Of a stretch of DNA of 64,000 nucleotides, positions 7,427 to 14,652 are shown in pieces. This DNA comes from a virus, in IMG/VR virus record IMGVR_UViG_3300023174_000044, positions 124,001 to 188,000 of that record. One strand, 5' to 3'. Within the stretch, counting starts at the first letter, position 1. The number at the start of each line of letters is the position of its first letter. Position numbers and translations under genes: made by a program. Under the pieces are notes generated by a model, which did not search any database, was not told where the DNA came from, and saw only the letters and a list, made by a program, of their open reading frames with translations.

Positions 7427-9085
7427 TTACTTGCTGGATTTATAACTAGCGTAGCCTCGACCGTAGCCACTTTGTTGGCTTTCGTCTAGCCCTGGTAATA
7501 GTCCGGCTTTTTTCATTGCGGCTTTGGTTGCTGGCCCAACATCCATGCCTGTGTCTACGATTTTTCCATCTTTTACTAAGAGAAAACGTGCTTGACTTCT
7601 AATAATAGCTGATCCGTTACTGCCACGATTTGGTGTAACACTTATATTACTTTCAGTGTCTAATACTGCTTTAACTGTGTGTCCAGCAACATCTATTGTG
7701 GTTAAAACAAAACCGTTGCCTAAATCTTGTTGTTGACTTGATTGTGCCATAGCACCGCCAGCGGCTCCAGCCAATGCGGCAGCGCCAAGTCCTCGCAAGA
7801 ATCCTCTACGATTCATATCGGCTTCCGATACACCTTGAGGTTTATCGTTGGGGTTGGTGGTCAACACAAACTCTTTGCCCTTGTTGAACAGTTTGGCCTG
7901 CATTGTTAGTGCGGCGTTGTTCGCGGTAGCCTTGTCACGGAATGAGTAAGGGTTGCCTGCTTTGTCTCTAATGAGTTTTCCATTGAGCCGGATATACCAG
8001 GTACGAGTGTCAGGTGCTGGGGCCTGGCCTTCAGGATCTCTAGCACCACGCTTGAAGCCTGTGCGATTTGTATAATAGTCGTTGCGGGCTTCGTCTAACT
8101 CTGCCTCCGCCACACCCTTCTTGGCAAAACGAGGATTGTGGAAAGCACCTTCGACGTACCATTCCATGTCATCATCATTTACTTTACAGTTCAATACTTG
8201 AACACTATAGCCTTGGTCATCTAACCAGGCCTGTGCTTGTTGTATCATTTCTTGTTTAGAAACGTCGCCACTGACGTCCAAATCGTTCCACCAACCATCA
8301 CCAACTAAGTCAGTCATTTGGTCATCCGTGTACCAACGTCCTGATTCGCCGCCGCCATTACCTGGAGCAAATTCTTTTAGGTTGCCTTGCTGGCCATACA
8401 TATCCATTAGTTGTCGAACATAGAAACTATAATGGCCACGACGGTCATTGTATTCTCTGTCTCCAAGCACAGTCTTTAATGCGGCCACAGCATCACTCAT
8501 TTCAGAACCATGCATTATTTTTAATGCGTCAGTAACCAGTGAATCAACTCGCTGTGAACTTTCTGCCATGTCTTGCTTTTTCTTTTTAGCAATAGCAATT
8601 GCGGCTTGCTGTGCGGCATTGGCAGCTTCGTCCATGGCCTTCTTGAATCCTTTGCCAGGCTCCCATCCTGCGATAGGTTTGCACTTGCAACTATCACCAG
8701 GGCACTTGCAATTCTGCATGCCACATTGCATACAGCGTTCTTTGGACTCTTGTATGCTTTCATTTGGCACACAGTTTCTTACTGACTTGCCTGTTGTAGC
8801 ACTTTTCTTTGTGCCTGCCGCATGATAGCCACTCCAGCAGTTGGTATAACCGTTGCTGTCTTTTTGGCCCTTCTTAATCTCATTGAGACTGCCATGTGTT
8901 TGACACATGCCACAGTCTTCACACACCATTTCCATCTCAACTGACTCGTTGTGTTTTTTCTTACCAGCACAATGAGCCTTTTGACTAAATCCTTTAGGGT
9001 GAGAGCAGTTGATACTGCTCTTGTATTTTTGACTCCACTGTTCCGCCACGCTCTGCGTGTTTTCAAATAAGGTATTGAGATTCAT
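7427..9085 (-). CDS. Modular capsid-targeted protein with GVAE/GVSE linkers and an internal Tat-type signal
   Basis: 552 residues. The N-terminus MNLNTLFENTQSVAEQW ends in a VAE site like the prohead-protease sites of its neighbours. Residues ~30-135 are Cys-rich (CEDCGMC, CMQCGMQNCKC), probably metal binding. Residues ~180-235 form a helical module (DSLVTDALKIMHG, DREYNDRRGHYSFYVRQLMD). Linker GVAE at 324-327 precedes a small module with TWYIRLNGKLIRDK; linker GVSE at 418-421 precedes MNRRGFLRGLGAAALAGAAG and AMAQ, a textbook twin-arginine signal, then ~100 residues. Hypothesis: packaged in the head, cut by the prohead protease, and the last fragment exported. No enzyme is recognised. Confidence 0.75.
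   Translation of the reverse strand: MNLNTLFENTQSVAEQWSQKYKSSINCSHPKGFSQKAHCAGKKKHNESVEMEMVCEDCGMCQTHGSLNEIKKGQKDSNGYTNCWSGYHAAGTKKSATTGKSVRNCVPNESIQESKERCMQCGMQNCKCPGDSCKCKPIAGWEPGKGFKKAMDEAANAAQQAAIAIAKKKKQDMAESSQRVDSLVTDALKIMHGSEMSDAVAALKTVLGDREYNDRRGHYSFYVRQLMDMYGQQGNLKEFAPGNGGGESGRWYTDDQMTDLVGDGWWNDLDVSGDVSKQEMIQQAQAWLDDQGYSVQVLNCKVNDDDMEWYVEGAFHNPRFAKKGVAEAELDEARNDYYTNRTGFKRGARDPEGQAPAPDTRTWYIRLNGKLIRDKAGNPYSFRDKATANNAALTMQAKLFNKGKEFVLTTNPNDKPQGVSEADMNRRGFLRGLGAAALAGAAGGAMAQSSQQQDLGNGFVLTTIDVAGHTVKAVLDTESNISVTPNRGSNGSAIIRSQARFLLVKDGKIVDTGMDVGPATKAAMKKAGLLPGLDESQQSGYGRGYASYKSSK
7744..7822 (-). other. Region coding an internal twin-arginine (Tat)-like signal
   Basis: Encodes residues 422-447 of the 552-residue protein: RRGFLR, a hydrophobic Ala/Gly/Leu run and an AMAQ signal-peptidase-like end. 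It begins right after the GVSE site, so a cut there would leave the signal two residues from a new N-terminus. Confidence 0.65.
8102..8116 (-). repeat. GVAE linker repeat, copy 1
   Basis: Minus strand GGTGTGGCGGAGGCA encodes GVAEA (residues 324-328). It shares GGTGTGGCGGA with the copies at 11865, 13752 and 14214, at the joints between different domains. Confidence 0.7.
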
Positions 9086-9678
9086 TATGCTTCATCCAAG
9101 TAATCGGGTGTGGCCTGTATAACTTCTACTGTGTTTTCTCTACGATGAGCACAGTACATTTCACAGGCCATCTCGGCATGTTTGAGTGATTCAAACTTTG
9201 CACTATGTGGTTTGTTTTTAATTGTAATTCTGAAACCATCATCATCGTTGCCGTGGATTTTAATTTCATGTCCGTCGTCGGTGTTGATAGTTCTAACTGA
9301 AGGCCCAATATGATCAACATCCTGTGGTATTTTATCTTTGAGATCAGAGTCTGACTTAATTTCGTTTGAAAGGTCAGCCAGGTAGTCGCCTAGTTTTTTC
9401 TTAACTGTGCTGATTACATCTTCGGATGTGACCACTTCAGAGATAGTTTCTTGATCTTCGTCTTGTTCAACACTCTCTGCTCCAACAAAGTATCCCTTGG
9501 TAGGATGCTCAGGATCAGTTCTATTGGTTAATACATTGATACTTTTTGGTTTAAACAGCGCAGGAAGTTCAGGAACTCTCCTTTGTTGTTTATTAAGTCC
9601 AGATTTAACATCCACAGGGGTAATTTCTCCCTCGGCAATTTTATCCAGCTTTGCTAAAATATCTTTTAAATCGCTCAT
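9085..9678 (-). CDS. Capsid-targeted protein of unknown function (CTS-like N-terminus)
   Basis: I place the start at the ATG at 9678, which overlaps the Dps stop as ATGA, rather than an upstream in-frame start at 9714 inside dps. The product (197 aa) begins MSDLKDILAKLDKIAEGE: a short amphipathic helix ending in IAE, like T4 capsid-targeting sequences cut after (I/L)xE. Residues ~90-180 are charged and include a beta-rich GHEIKIHGNDDDGFRITIKN module. The stop overlaps the next ATG (TAATG). No known enzyme motif. Confidence 0.68.
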   Translation of the reverse strand: MSDLKDILAKLDKIAEGEITPVDVKSGLNKQQRRVPELPALFKPKSINVLTNRTDPEHPTKGYFVGAESVEQDEDQETISEVVTSEDVISTVKKKLGDYLADLSNEIKSDSDLKDKIPQDVDHIGPSVRTINTDDGHEIKIHGNDDDGFRITIKNKPHSAKFESLKHAEMACEMYCAHRRENTVEVIQATPDYLDEA

Positions 9679-10115
9679 GCCCGCTCGCCTTTTAAGAAAC
9701 TTCTTAACATCCAACCATGCTTGGCCTGTGCGTCTAGGCGTTCAGCAATGAAGTTGGCAATGCCCTGGTTGTTTTCTTGTTCAGCACTGACAAATGTTTG
9801 ATTCAATAAATCAATTAGGGCTCCGTTGTCAGAAAGCAACTCTTCAATCATCAATCGGGCACGTGGGATCTTGGTTTGTCCTTGTATGATAGACAGTTCT
9901 TGAAAACGTTCAAAACTGCCTGGACTGTATTCTTGTAAGGTGCGAATGTATTCAGCAATTCGATCAACTGCGCCGTACACCTCTTCATAGAAGTTGGCAA
10001 AGAAATCGTGGTATTGAGCAAAGTCAGGACCTTCCACATTCCAGTGAAAATTCTGTGCTTTGATACTCAAAGCATATTGTGTGGCCAGCAAAGTCTTTAA
10101 ATCGTCCGATAACAT
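9675..10115 (-). CDS. Dps-like ferritin
   Basis: 146-residue Dps/ferritin-like protein. The intersubunit ferroxidase ligands are all present: H24 (NFHWNVEG), H36 (QYHDFF), D51 and E55 (AVDRIAEYI). Family knowledge: Dps dodecamers oxidise Fe(II) with hydrogen peroxide, store iron and protect DNA. It lacks the capsid-targeting peptide seen in its neighbours, and has no Lys-rich DNA-binding tail. It lies between two CTS-type genes with 4- and 1-base overlaps. Together with the superoxide dismutase (55106) it suggests oxidative-stress protection during infection or in the particle. Confidence 0.9.
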   Translation of the reverse strand: MLSDDLKTLLATQYALSIKAQNFHWNVEGPDFAQYHDFFANFYEEVYGAVDRIAEYIRTLQEYSPGSFERFQELSIIQGQTKIPRARLMIEELLSDNGALIDLLNQTFVSAEQENNQGIANFIAERLDAQAKHGWMLRSFLKGERA

Positions 10116-10282
10116 TATTTCTTCCTAGGTTTTACAGGCATCATTTTTTGTGCGCTGTTGGCATATTTAGCTGGTTTAGTACTCTTAGTCCTAGTTATCA
10201 CTTCGCCCATTGGTTGAGCCACGGTAGCAATACCGCCTGAGCATGTGCCGCCCATACTTTCAGTTATTTCACGTAGTCGCAT
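10115..10282 (-). CDS. Small CTS-type protein
   Basis: I choose the ATG at 10282 (preceded by a GGAG ribosome site ten bases upstream) over an in-frame start at 10336. The 55-residue product begins MRLREITESMGGTCSGGIAT; MRLREITE matches the MR..EI.E pattern of the neighbouring capsid-targeting peptides with a cut expected after E8. The remainder is small, Gly/Ser/Thr-rich, then basic (ends PVKPRKK). The 5' end overlaps the preceding gene by 14 bases. Confidence 0.62.
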   Translation of the reverse strand: MRLREITESMGGTCSGGIATVAQPMGEVITRTKSTKPAKYANSAQKMMPVKPRKK

Positions 10283-10568
10283 CGAATATAATCTCCAAGG
10301 TTTGTTGATCAACCCAGCGAGCCGATCCGTGTTCAATTCTGTGATTTTCTATCTGGAACGTGGCCAAGTTGGGCTTTAATGGCTCAAACTTAACTGTATA
10401 CATTCCTGCTGGTGCTTCTATTTGCAGTATTTCTTTTAGATACTCATTTACCCAATAGAATGTACGCTCAGCAAATAATTCATCGTTGACATAGATGCGA
10501 TAAGAAGGTGGTAATCCTTGCCAGTCACAATGCAAATCAAATAAAGCTTTTACGAATTGTTTTTTCAC
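10269..10568 (-). CDS. Hypothetical protein, beta-rich
   Basis: 99 residues, apparently starting at GTG (10568). Aromatic-rich and predicted beta (SYRIYVNDELFAERTFYW), reminiscent of carbohydrate-binding-like modules, but no family can be named. A TAAATAC late-promoter-like motif lies just upstream, with no good ribosome site. It overlaps the next gene by 14 bases. Confidence 0.6.
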   Translation of the reverse strand: MKKQFVKALFDLHCDWQGLPPSYRIYVNDELFAERTFYWVNEYLKEILQIEAPAGMYTVKFEPLKPNLATFQIENHRIEHGSARWVDQQTLEIIFDATT

Positions 10569-10595
10569 CCAGTATTTAGTTGGGCGTTAACTGAA

Positions 10596-10796
10596 CTAAA
10601 CTTTGAGTTCTCTTGGCTGTCCAACAATAACATGCTTGTTATTGTATTGTTGTCTGAGTATTCTACGAGCCATTTCTGGTGTACGAGCCATTACTGTAGT
10701 ATCAATGATGTTGATATAGCCCGTTTGTTGTAACTTAATCTTTACAACATAAGTTTTCATCTTGGTTTTAACAGGCTTAATTTCTTTGTAGCGCAT
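10596..10796 (-). CDS. Hypothetical protein with CTS-like start
   Basis: 66 residues beginning MRYKEIKPVKTK, which shares the MRxxEI opening of the CTS family but has Pro where the cleavage Glu would be. A second Met at residue 13 (MKTYVVKIKLQQTGYINII) could be the real start. The body is a small basic beta/alpha protein. One base separates it from the GP88-like gene upstream. Confidence 0.6.
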   Translation of the reverse strand: MRYKEIKPVKTKMKTYVVKIKLQQTGYINIIDTTVMARTPEMARRILRQQYNNKHVIVGQPRELKV

Positions 10797-10797
10797 A

Positions 10798-12168
10798 TTA
10801 GTGGAACATTAAAAACTGATTTTGTACATCGAGTCTTGTTGCACCCAAGTCGCCGTGGCCTGCTGGAAATACTACCACATTCCATTTAGGCTTGGGTCCT
10901 TCGGGGATACGATTCATTTGGTCGTATGTGATAATTGATCCTGGGTCAATATTGTATTTTGTAGATAACTTCTGTTTGAAGTTTTCCCATGCTTCTGGGC
11001 TTTTGACCTGTGTGCGGCCTTGTTCATCCTTGACATATTTGCCCTTGGCATCAGTCACAAACAAATCGCGGAACATGTCTTTGGGAATAGTCGGTGCGCC
11101 TTTTAGGTTCTTACCGGCATTTCTGTAGAGTTCAACTTTCTTGACTTCTCGACTCTTGGCACCACCATCACTGAAGTTGGGTAATGTATTAGACGGCGTG
11201 TTTGGATCAGTTACTGGATCTCCCATTTTGCTGTAGAAGTAAAAACGTACATCTGGGTTGTTGAGTTGCACTTTCTTACTAAGGTCCCAGTACTCTTTAG
11301 AGAAAAAGTCGCCAGCATCATGAATGCGCACCAGCAACTTGATGCCATTTTTGTCTGCCAGTGCTTTTGTTCGTTTGATTTCTGCGTCAAACATTGCCAT
11401 GTACTCATCAGGGTGATTAACCAAGAAGTTCAATGCTTGTGCGGCCGACATAGATGCGGCAGGGAACATAACGTAGCCGCCTTTTCTAGCATAACAGAAC
11501 AGTTGACATTCGCCTGCACCCGGGCATGTGGTAATTTCCACAAACTCTCCGGTGTCTTCATCCACAACAATACCACTTAGTGCTGGTAGTGTCAAGTCGT
11601 ATGTGATGGCACCTTCTTTTTTACTCTTGCTCATCTTGGCATTTGATCCAAGGATTGCCCTGGGCGGTGTAGTAATTTGACGCTTTAGATCTTCCAAGTC
11701 CCATTCTTCTGTACCATCGTCTTTGGTAATGGCTTTGACATTGCTACCGTGAATAATAGGCTTAAAGCGATCTTGTTTGGTTTTTGTACCTGTTTTAATT
11801 CGAGTTAGGTAATCCTGCATGTCTTGCTTAGACCATGACTTCTGTGGAGCATTTAACTTGATTGCTTCCGCCACACCGTTATCTGTGCCAATGTAGTGAT
11901 GATTGTGTACTTTGTAGCCTTGTTTACGATACCAATTGACAGCAGTATTAACAGCAGATTCACGATCTAATGCACGTACCTTGGCCTTGCGTTGTTTTAG
12001 TTCTTGACGTTGTGTCACAGCTGGACTGTGAGGATCACTGACAGTGACAGCAACTATGTGCTTGTCAAAGTTATGCTCAAGTTCTTCACTGACACCGGTG
12101 TTCTCAATATGCAAAGGTTTTACTTTGAATCCGCCCAGGGTAGTTTCTTGAAGTTCGTTAAATCTCAT
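10798..12168 (-). CDS. GP88-family protein with capsid-targeting peptide and GVSE/GVAE linkers
   Basis: 456 residues in three parts. Residues 1-8 (MRFNELQE) are a CTS-type peptide. GVSE (25-28) and GVAE (98-101) bracket a ~70-residue module (HIVAVTVSDPHSP, WYRKQGYKVHNHHYIG). The rest resembles the phage 'gene product 88' family: CPGAGECQLFCYARKGGY with clustered Cys, LVRIHDAGDFFSKEYW and FYFYSKMG. The biochemical role of GP88 is not established. By context it should be packaged in the head and released from its leader and first module by the prohead protease. Confidence 0.75.
   Translation of the reverse strand: MRFNELQETTLGGFKVKPLHIENTGVSEELEHNFDKHIVAVTVSDPHSPAVTQRQELKQRKAKVRALDRESAVNTAVNWYRKQGYKVHNHHYIGTDNGVAEAIKLNAPQKSWSKQDMQDYLTRIKTGTKTKQDRFKPIIHGSNVKAITKDDGTEEWDLEDLKRQITTPPRAILGSNAKMSKSKKEGAITYDLTLPALSGIVVDEDTGEFVEITTCPGAGECQLFCYARKGGYVMFPAASMSAAQALNFLVNHPDEYMAMFDAEIKRTKALADKNGIKLLVRIHDAGDFFSKEYWDLSKKVQLNNPDVRFYFYSKMGDPVTDPNTPSNTLPNFSDGGAKSREVKKVELYRNAGKNLKGAPTIPKDMFRDLFVTDAKGKYVKDEQGRTQVKSPEAWENFKQKLSTKYNIDPGSIITYDQMNRIPEGPKPKWNVVVFPAGHGDLGATRLDVQNQFLMFH
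11865..11877 (-). repeat. GVAE linker repeat, copy 2
   Basis: Minus strand GGTGTGGCGGAAG encodes GVAE at residues 98-101 of the GP88-type protein, between the small module and the GP88 domain. Identical over 13 bases to the copies at 13752 and 14214. Confidence 0.75.
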
Positions 12169-12221
12169 TTCTTTTTCCTATTTGCAAAGGCAATCTTTAT
12201 TAATTTACTTATGTTTTATTG

Positions 12222-12878
12222 TCAGATAAAGTTTGGATGATTGATAACTTGCTCTGCATATAGTTTATTGGTTTTTTCACCGGGGTGCATATTATCATCT
12301 GCAAAATCTAACATTTGTGACATCCAGGAAGCATTGTCATCTGATAAAAATTGTGTTTTATCAAGCTGATTAAACAGCATTGGAAAACCTCGAGCTTGTT
12401 CCAAAAATCCCATGCCGTTTATTAATATCATTTTAGAATCATGTTGCTTGCAATAATTTTGCAACAAAATTAATTTCAACAGATCTTGTTCAATTTCTTT
12501 TCTGGTATTAAAAAAATTAATTCCAACTTCTATAATAGAGTTAGTTTCTAAATTGGTTTTTGTATTAGAGACCCGGCCACCGTTAAAAATACAAAAGTCA
12601 GTGGAGTTGTTCCTCCAAAACCAACGTCGTCGAGTTGATGTTGTTTGTATTATAACAACGTCATAATGTGTAGATAAAATTTCCTGTATTGCACGATATA
12701 AGATTTCTTGGTTGCTAAGGCCGCCATAACTGATATTGGTAATAGAAACATTTGTTTTAGTGGATACTATGTTGTACCAACATCTAGGATCATCATGATT
12801 TCCAACAATCTCTCCAAATCCGCAATAATCGCTAAACGAGCATCCTACTAACAAAATAGATTTTAAAGATGCTGACAT
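12222..12878 (-). CDS. SGNH/GDSL-hydrolase-like protein
   Basis: Start placed at 12878, where the ATG overlaps the upstream stop (TAATG); product 218 aa. The SGNH blocks can be seen: LVGCSFSDYCG (block I, Ser), ISYGGLSNQEI (Gly/Asn block) and DNMHPGEKTNKLYAE (block V, D..H). Family members are esterases or lipases acting on acyl or acetyl groups of lipids and sugars; the substrate is unknown. One of four such genes here (30065, 35470, 39836). AT-rich relative to the CTS genes. Confidence 0.6.
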   Translation of the reverse strand: MSASLKSILLVGCSFSDYCGFGEIVGNHDDPRCWYNIVSTKTNVSITNISYGGLSNQEILYRAIQEILSTHYDVVIIQTTSTRRRWFWRNNSTDFCIFNGGRVSNTKTNLETNSIIEVGINFFNTRKEIEQDLLKLILLQNYCKQHDSKMILINGMGFLEQARGFPMLFNQLDKTQFLSDDNASWMSQMLDFADDNMHPGEKTNKLYAEQVINHPNFI

Positions 12879-13297
12879 TATTTTTTGCGACCAGCTTTCA
12901 TGTTGGCACACCAGTGCGCCATGCGTTGTCTTTCGCCGGAACTGTTGGCAGCAATGCTACGCAACTTCGAAACTGATTGTTTGCAGTTGACACCCTTGCG
13001 TTTGGCCAGACCTTTGCGTCCGGGTTTTTTACCATCGGCAAAGTTTTCTTTCATAACCCAGGTGTCTGGAACTTCATGGTACCGGTCAACCCACATGTCA
13101 TGTAACTTCTGACCACTGATGCTGTGAGTTTTTGCAATACGTGTCATAATTTTGTCAATACTATCGTACACTTGATCATCGCTGGCAGACTGCAATTTTT
13201 GTTTGCGAGCTATCAATGCTGCCTTGAGTTCCGCCACTGCTTGATGGTCTTTGCTGTGGTCCATGTTTTCTGATACAATAAATTCTTGTGCTCTCAT
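12878..13297 (-). CDS. Capsid-targeted protein with basic Cys-containing C-terminal module
   Basis: 139 residues. MRAQEFIVSE is almost the T4 IP leader (MKTYQEFIAE) in pattern. An inner AVAE at 20-23 could be a second cut. The C-terminal ~55 residues (KPGRKGLAKRKGVNCKQSVS ... WCANMK) form a strongly basic module that I recall from hypothetical proteins of T4-like phages and that would suit DNA binding in the head. The ATG overlaps the upstream gene's stop by four bases. Function unknown. Confidence 0.72.
   Translation of the reverse strand: MRAQEFIVSENMDHSKDHQAVAELKAALIARKQKLQSASDDQVYDSIDKIMTRIAKTHSISGQKLHDMWVDRYHEVPDTWVMKENFADGKKPGRKGLAKRKGVNCKQSVSKLRSIAANSSGERQRMAHWCANMKAGRKK
13277..13297 (-). 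repeat. CTS-coding DNA repeat, copy 1 (MRAQEFI)
   Basis: ATGAGAGCACAAGAATTTAT plus T: the start of the 139-residue gene. Nearly the same 21 bases begin the genes at 14652 and 15321. Confidence 0.75.
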
Positions 13298-14652
13298 GCT
13301 AGTCCAATCTTTCCTGGCGCCATTGGTCCAGTTGCAATTCTTTCACCACCATCAAAGTAACGTATTTCTACGGGCATGTCTGGCCAGTTTAATCTGTAGG
13401 CAGCCATGATGCGATGATTGCCTTCGTTGACCCAGGCTTCGCCATTGTAGGCCACCATGATATAGGGCAGGTATTCTTCGTTGGGGTTACTGCCCATGGG
13501 CGGCAATTTGCCAGTCTTGTCCATGTAGTCCATCAACCACTTTAGGTCATTTTTGCGCACATTCATTTGTTCGTTGCGCATACCAGGCAACGAAGCTAGT
13601 CGCATCACACGCACTCTAGGTGGAGTTCCAACCACACCAGCAGTGGTGCTACCCATGTAAGGAACACCGTAGCTGTTACGGCCTTTGCTCTTGGCATAGT
13701 CAATTTTATCTTGCAACCACTCTTCATTGGGTACGTCTACGCTTAGTTTGCCTTCCGCCACACCTTGCTTCTTCATATACTTCTTACGCAATTTTAAGTC
13801 TGCTGGCGTTGCTTTTCTGATTAAATTCAAATATTTGTTTACTGGAATTTCTTTTATCTCAATGGGTTTGATGCCTTCTACTCCAGGAATAGAATGAAAC
13901 TCTCTGCTATTGCCACCCTGAACAAACTGCGGTTTTCCATCTGGGCCATTGAATGGTAATTTATGTAGATACACATATTCACCTTTTCTAATCTTGCCAC
14001 TGAACAAAACCATTTGTGGATCATTGGGGAACATACCTGTATCTGACCCAGCAGTAGTTAGACCCATTGCTATGGCAACTTTAGGATCAGAGGTAGCATA
14101 GATAGCATTTTGATTACTACCAGCCGCACCACCTGTATCTACCGATTGTCTTGGCTCTAGCATAGGAATCTTTTGTCTTGACCCATGCCAAAGATAGGTA
14201 TTAATAACTTTGCCTTCCGCCACACCTTGCTGTATGGTGCTTAGTCTAGCAAGTTCTTGTTCACCTTCGGGAGTCAGTAACCAATAGCCGTCGGCATCTA
14301 CAATCCAACCAGCGTCATATAAACTGTCATACACTCTACTTTGGGCACGGCTTAGACTCTGACTATCTTCTTGAAATCCCAAACCATGATCATTTGCAAC
14401 TTCAATGGCTTTAAGTAACAAGGCTTTGCCATAACCTTTGCCGCGTACATCGTCAGTTACTTCTGCCTGATTGTGTACGTCTTCAGTCTCAGGATCCCTA
14501 TAGAATGAAAAATGTCCAACATTTTTTCCATCAGCGATTGCAGTAACAGTAAAACTACTTTGATAGTTGTCTGTGGATGCTGTGCGGAATTGTACTGCCG
14601 ATGCGTCTGCTTCGCCAAGGAAGCCTTCAGTGATAAACTCTTGTGCTCTCAT
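13294..14652 (-). CDS. Three-domain capsid-targeted chain: GNAT acetyltransferase, ADP-ribosyltransferase-like, ParB/Srx-like
   Basis: 452 residues. Leader MRAQEFITEGFLGEAD has two possible cleavage sites (ITE, LGE). Residues ~20-135 are GNAT-like (VRGKGYGKALLLKAIEVAN, acetyl-CoA loop RGKGYG). GVAE 143-146 opens domain 2, residues ~150-290, with YLWHGSRQKIPMLEP and NAIYATSDPKVAIAMG, the H-G-S and (I/V)YAT patterns of ADP-ribosyltransferase folds; this call is tentative. GVAE 297-300 opens domain 3, with WVNEGNHRIMAAYRLNWPDM like the GxHR motif of ParB/sulfiredoxin proteins. T4 Alt, also head-packaged, is an ADP-ribosyltransferase, which fits. Start overlaps none; the stop overlaps the next ATG. 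Confidence 0.75.
   Translation of the reverse strand: MRAQEFITEGFLGEADASAVQFRTASTDNYQSSFTVTAIADGKNVGHFSFYRDPETEDVHNQAEVTDDVRGKGYGKALLLKAIEVANDHGLGFQEDSQSLSRAQSRVYDSLYDAGWIVDADGYWLLTPEGEQELARLSTIQQGVAEGKVINTYLWHGSRQKIPMLEPRQSVDTGGAAGSNQNAIYATSDPKVAIAMGLTTAGSDTGMFPNDPQMVLFSGKIRKGEYVYLHKLPFNGPDGKPQFVQGGNSREFHSIPGVEGIKPIEIKEIPVNKYLNLIRKATPADLKLRKKYMKKQGVAEGKLSVDVPNEEWLQDKIDYAKSKGRNSYGVPYMGSTTAGVVGTPPRVRVMRLASLPGMRNEQMNVRKNDLKWLMDYMDKTGKLPPMGSNPNEEYLPYIMVAYNGEAWVNEGNHRIMAAYRLNWPDMPVEIRYFDGGERIATGPMAPGKIGLA
13752..13764 (-). repeat. GVAE linker repeat, copy 3
   Basis: GGTGTGGCGGAAG (minus), coding GVAE 297-300 and preceded by CAA (Q), between the ART-like and ParB-like domains. Confidence 0.78.
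14214..14226 (-). repeat. GVAE linker repeat, copy 4
   Basis: GGTGTGGCGGAAG (minus), coding GVAE 143-146 between the GNAT and ART-like domains. The flanks match copy 3 for several more bases (CAAGGTGTGGCGGAAGG). Confidence 0.78.
14632..14652 (-). repeat. CTS-coding DNA repeat, copy 2
   Basis: The first 21 bases of the three-domain gene; differs from copy 1 at two positions (third-base changes). Confidence 0.75.

Noticed and set aside
8448-8825. 125-codon plus-strand frame
   Set aside because: Shadow of the Cys-rich modular protein on the minus strand; no start signal.
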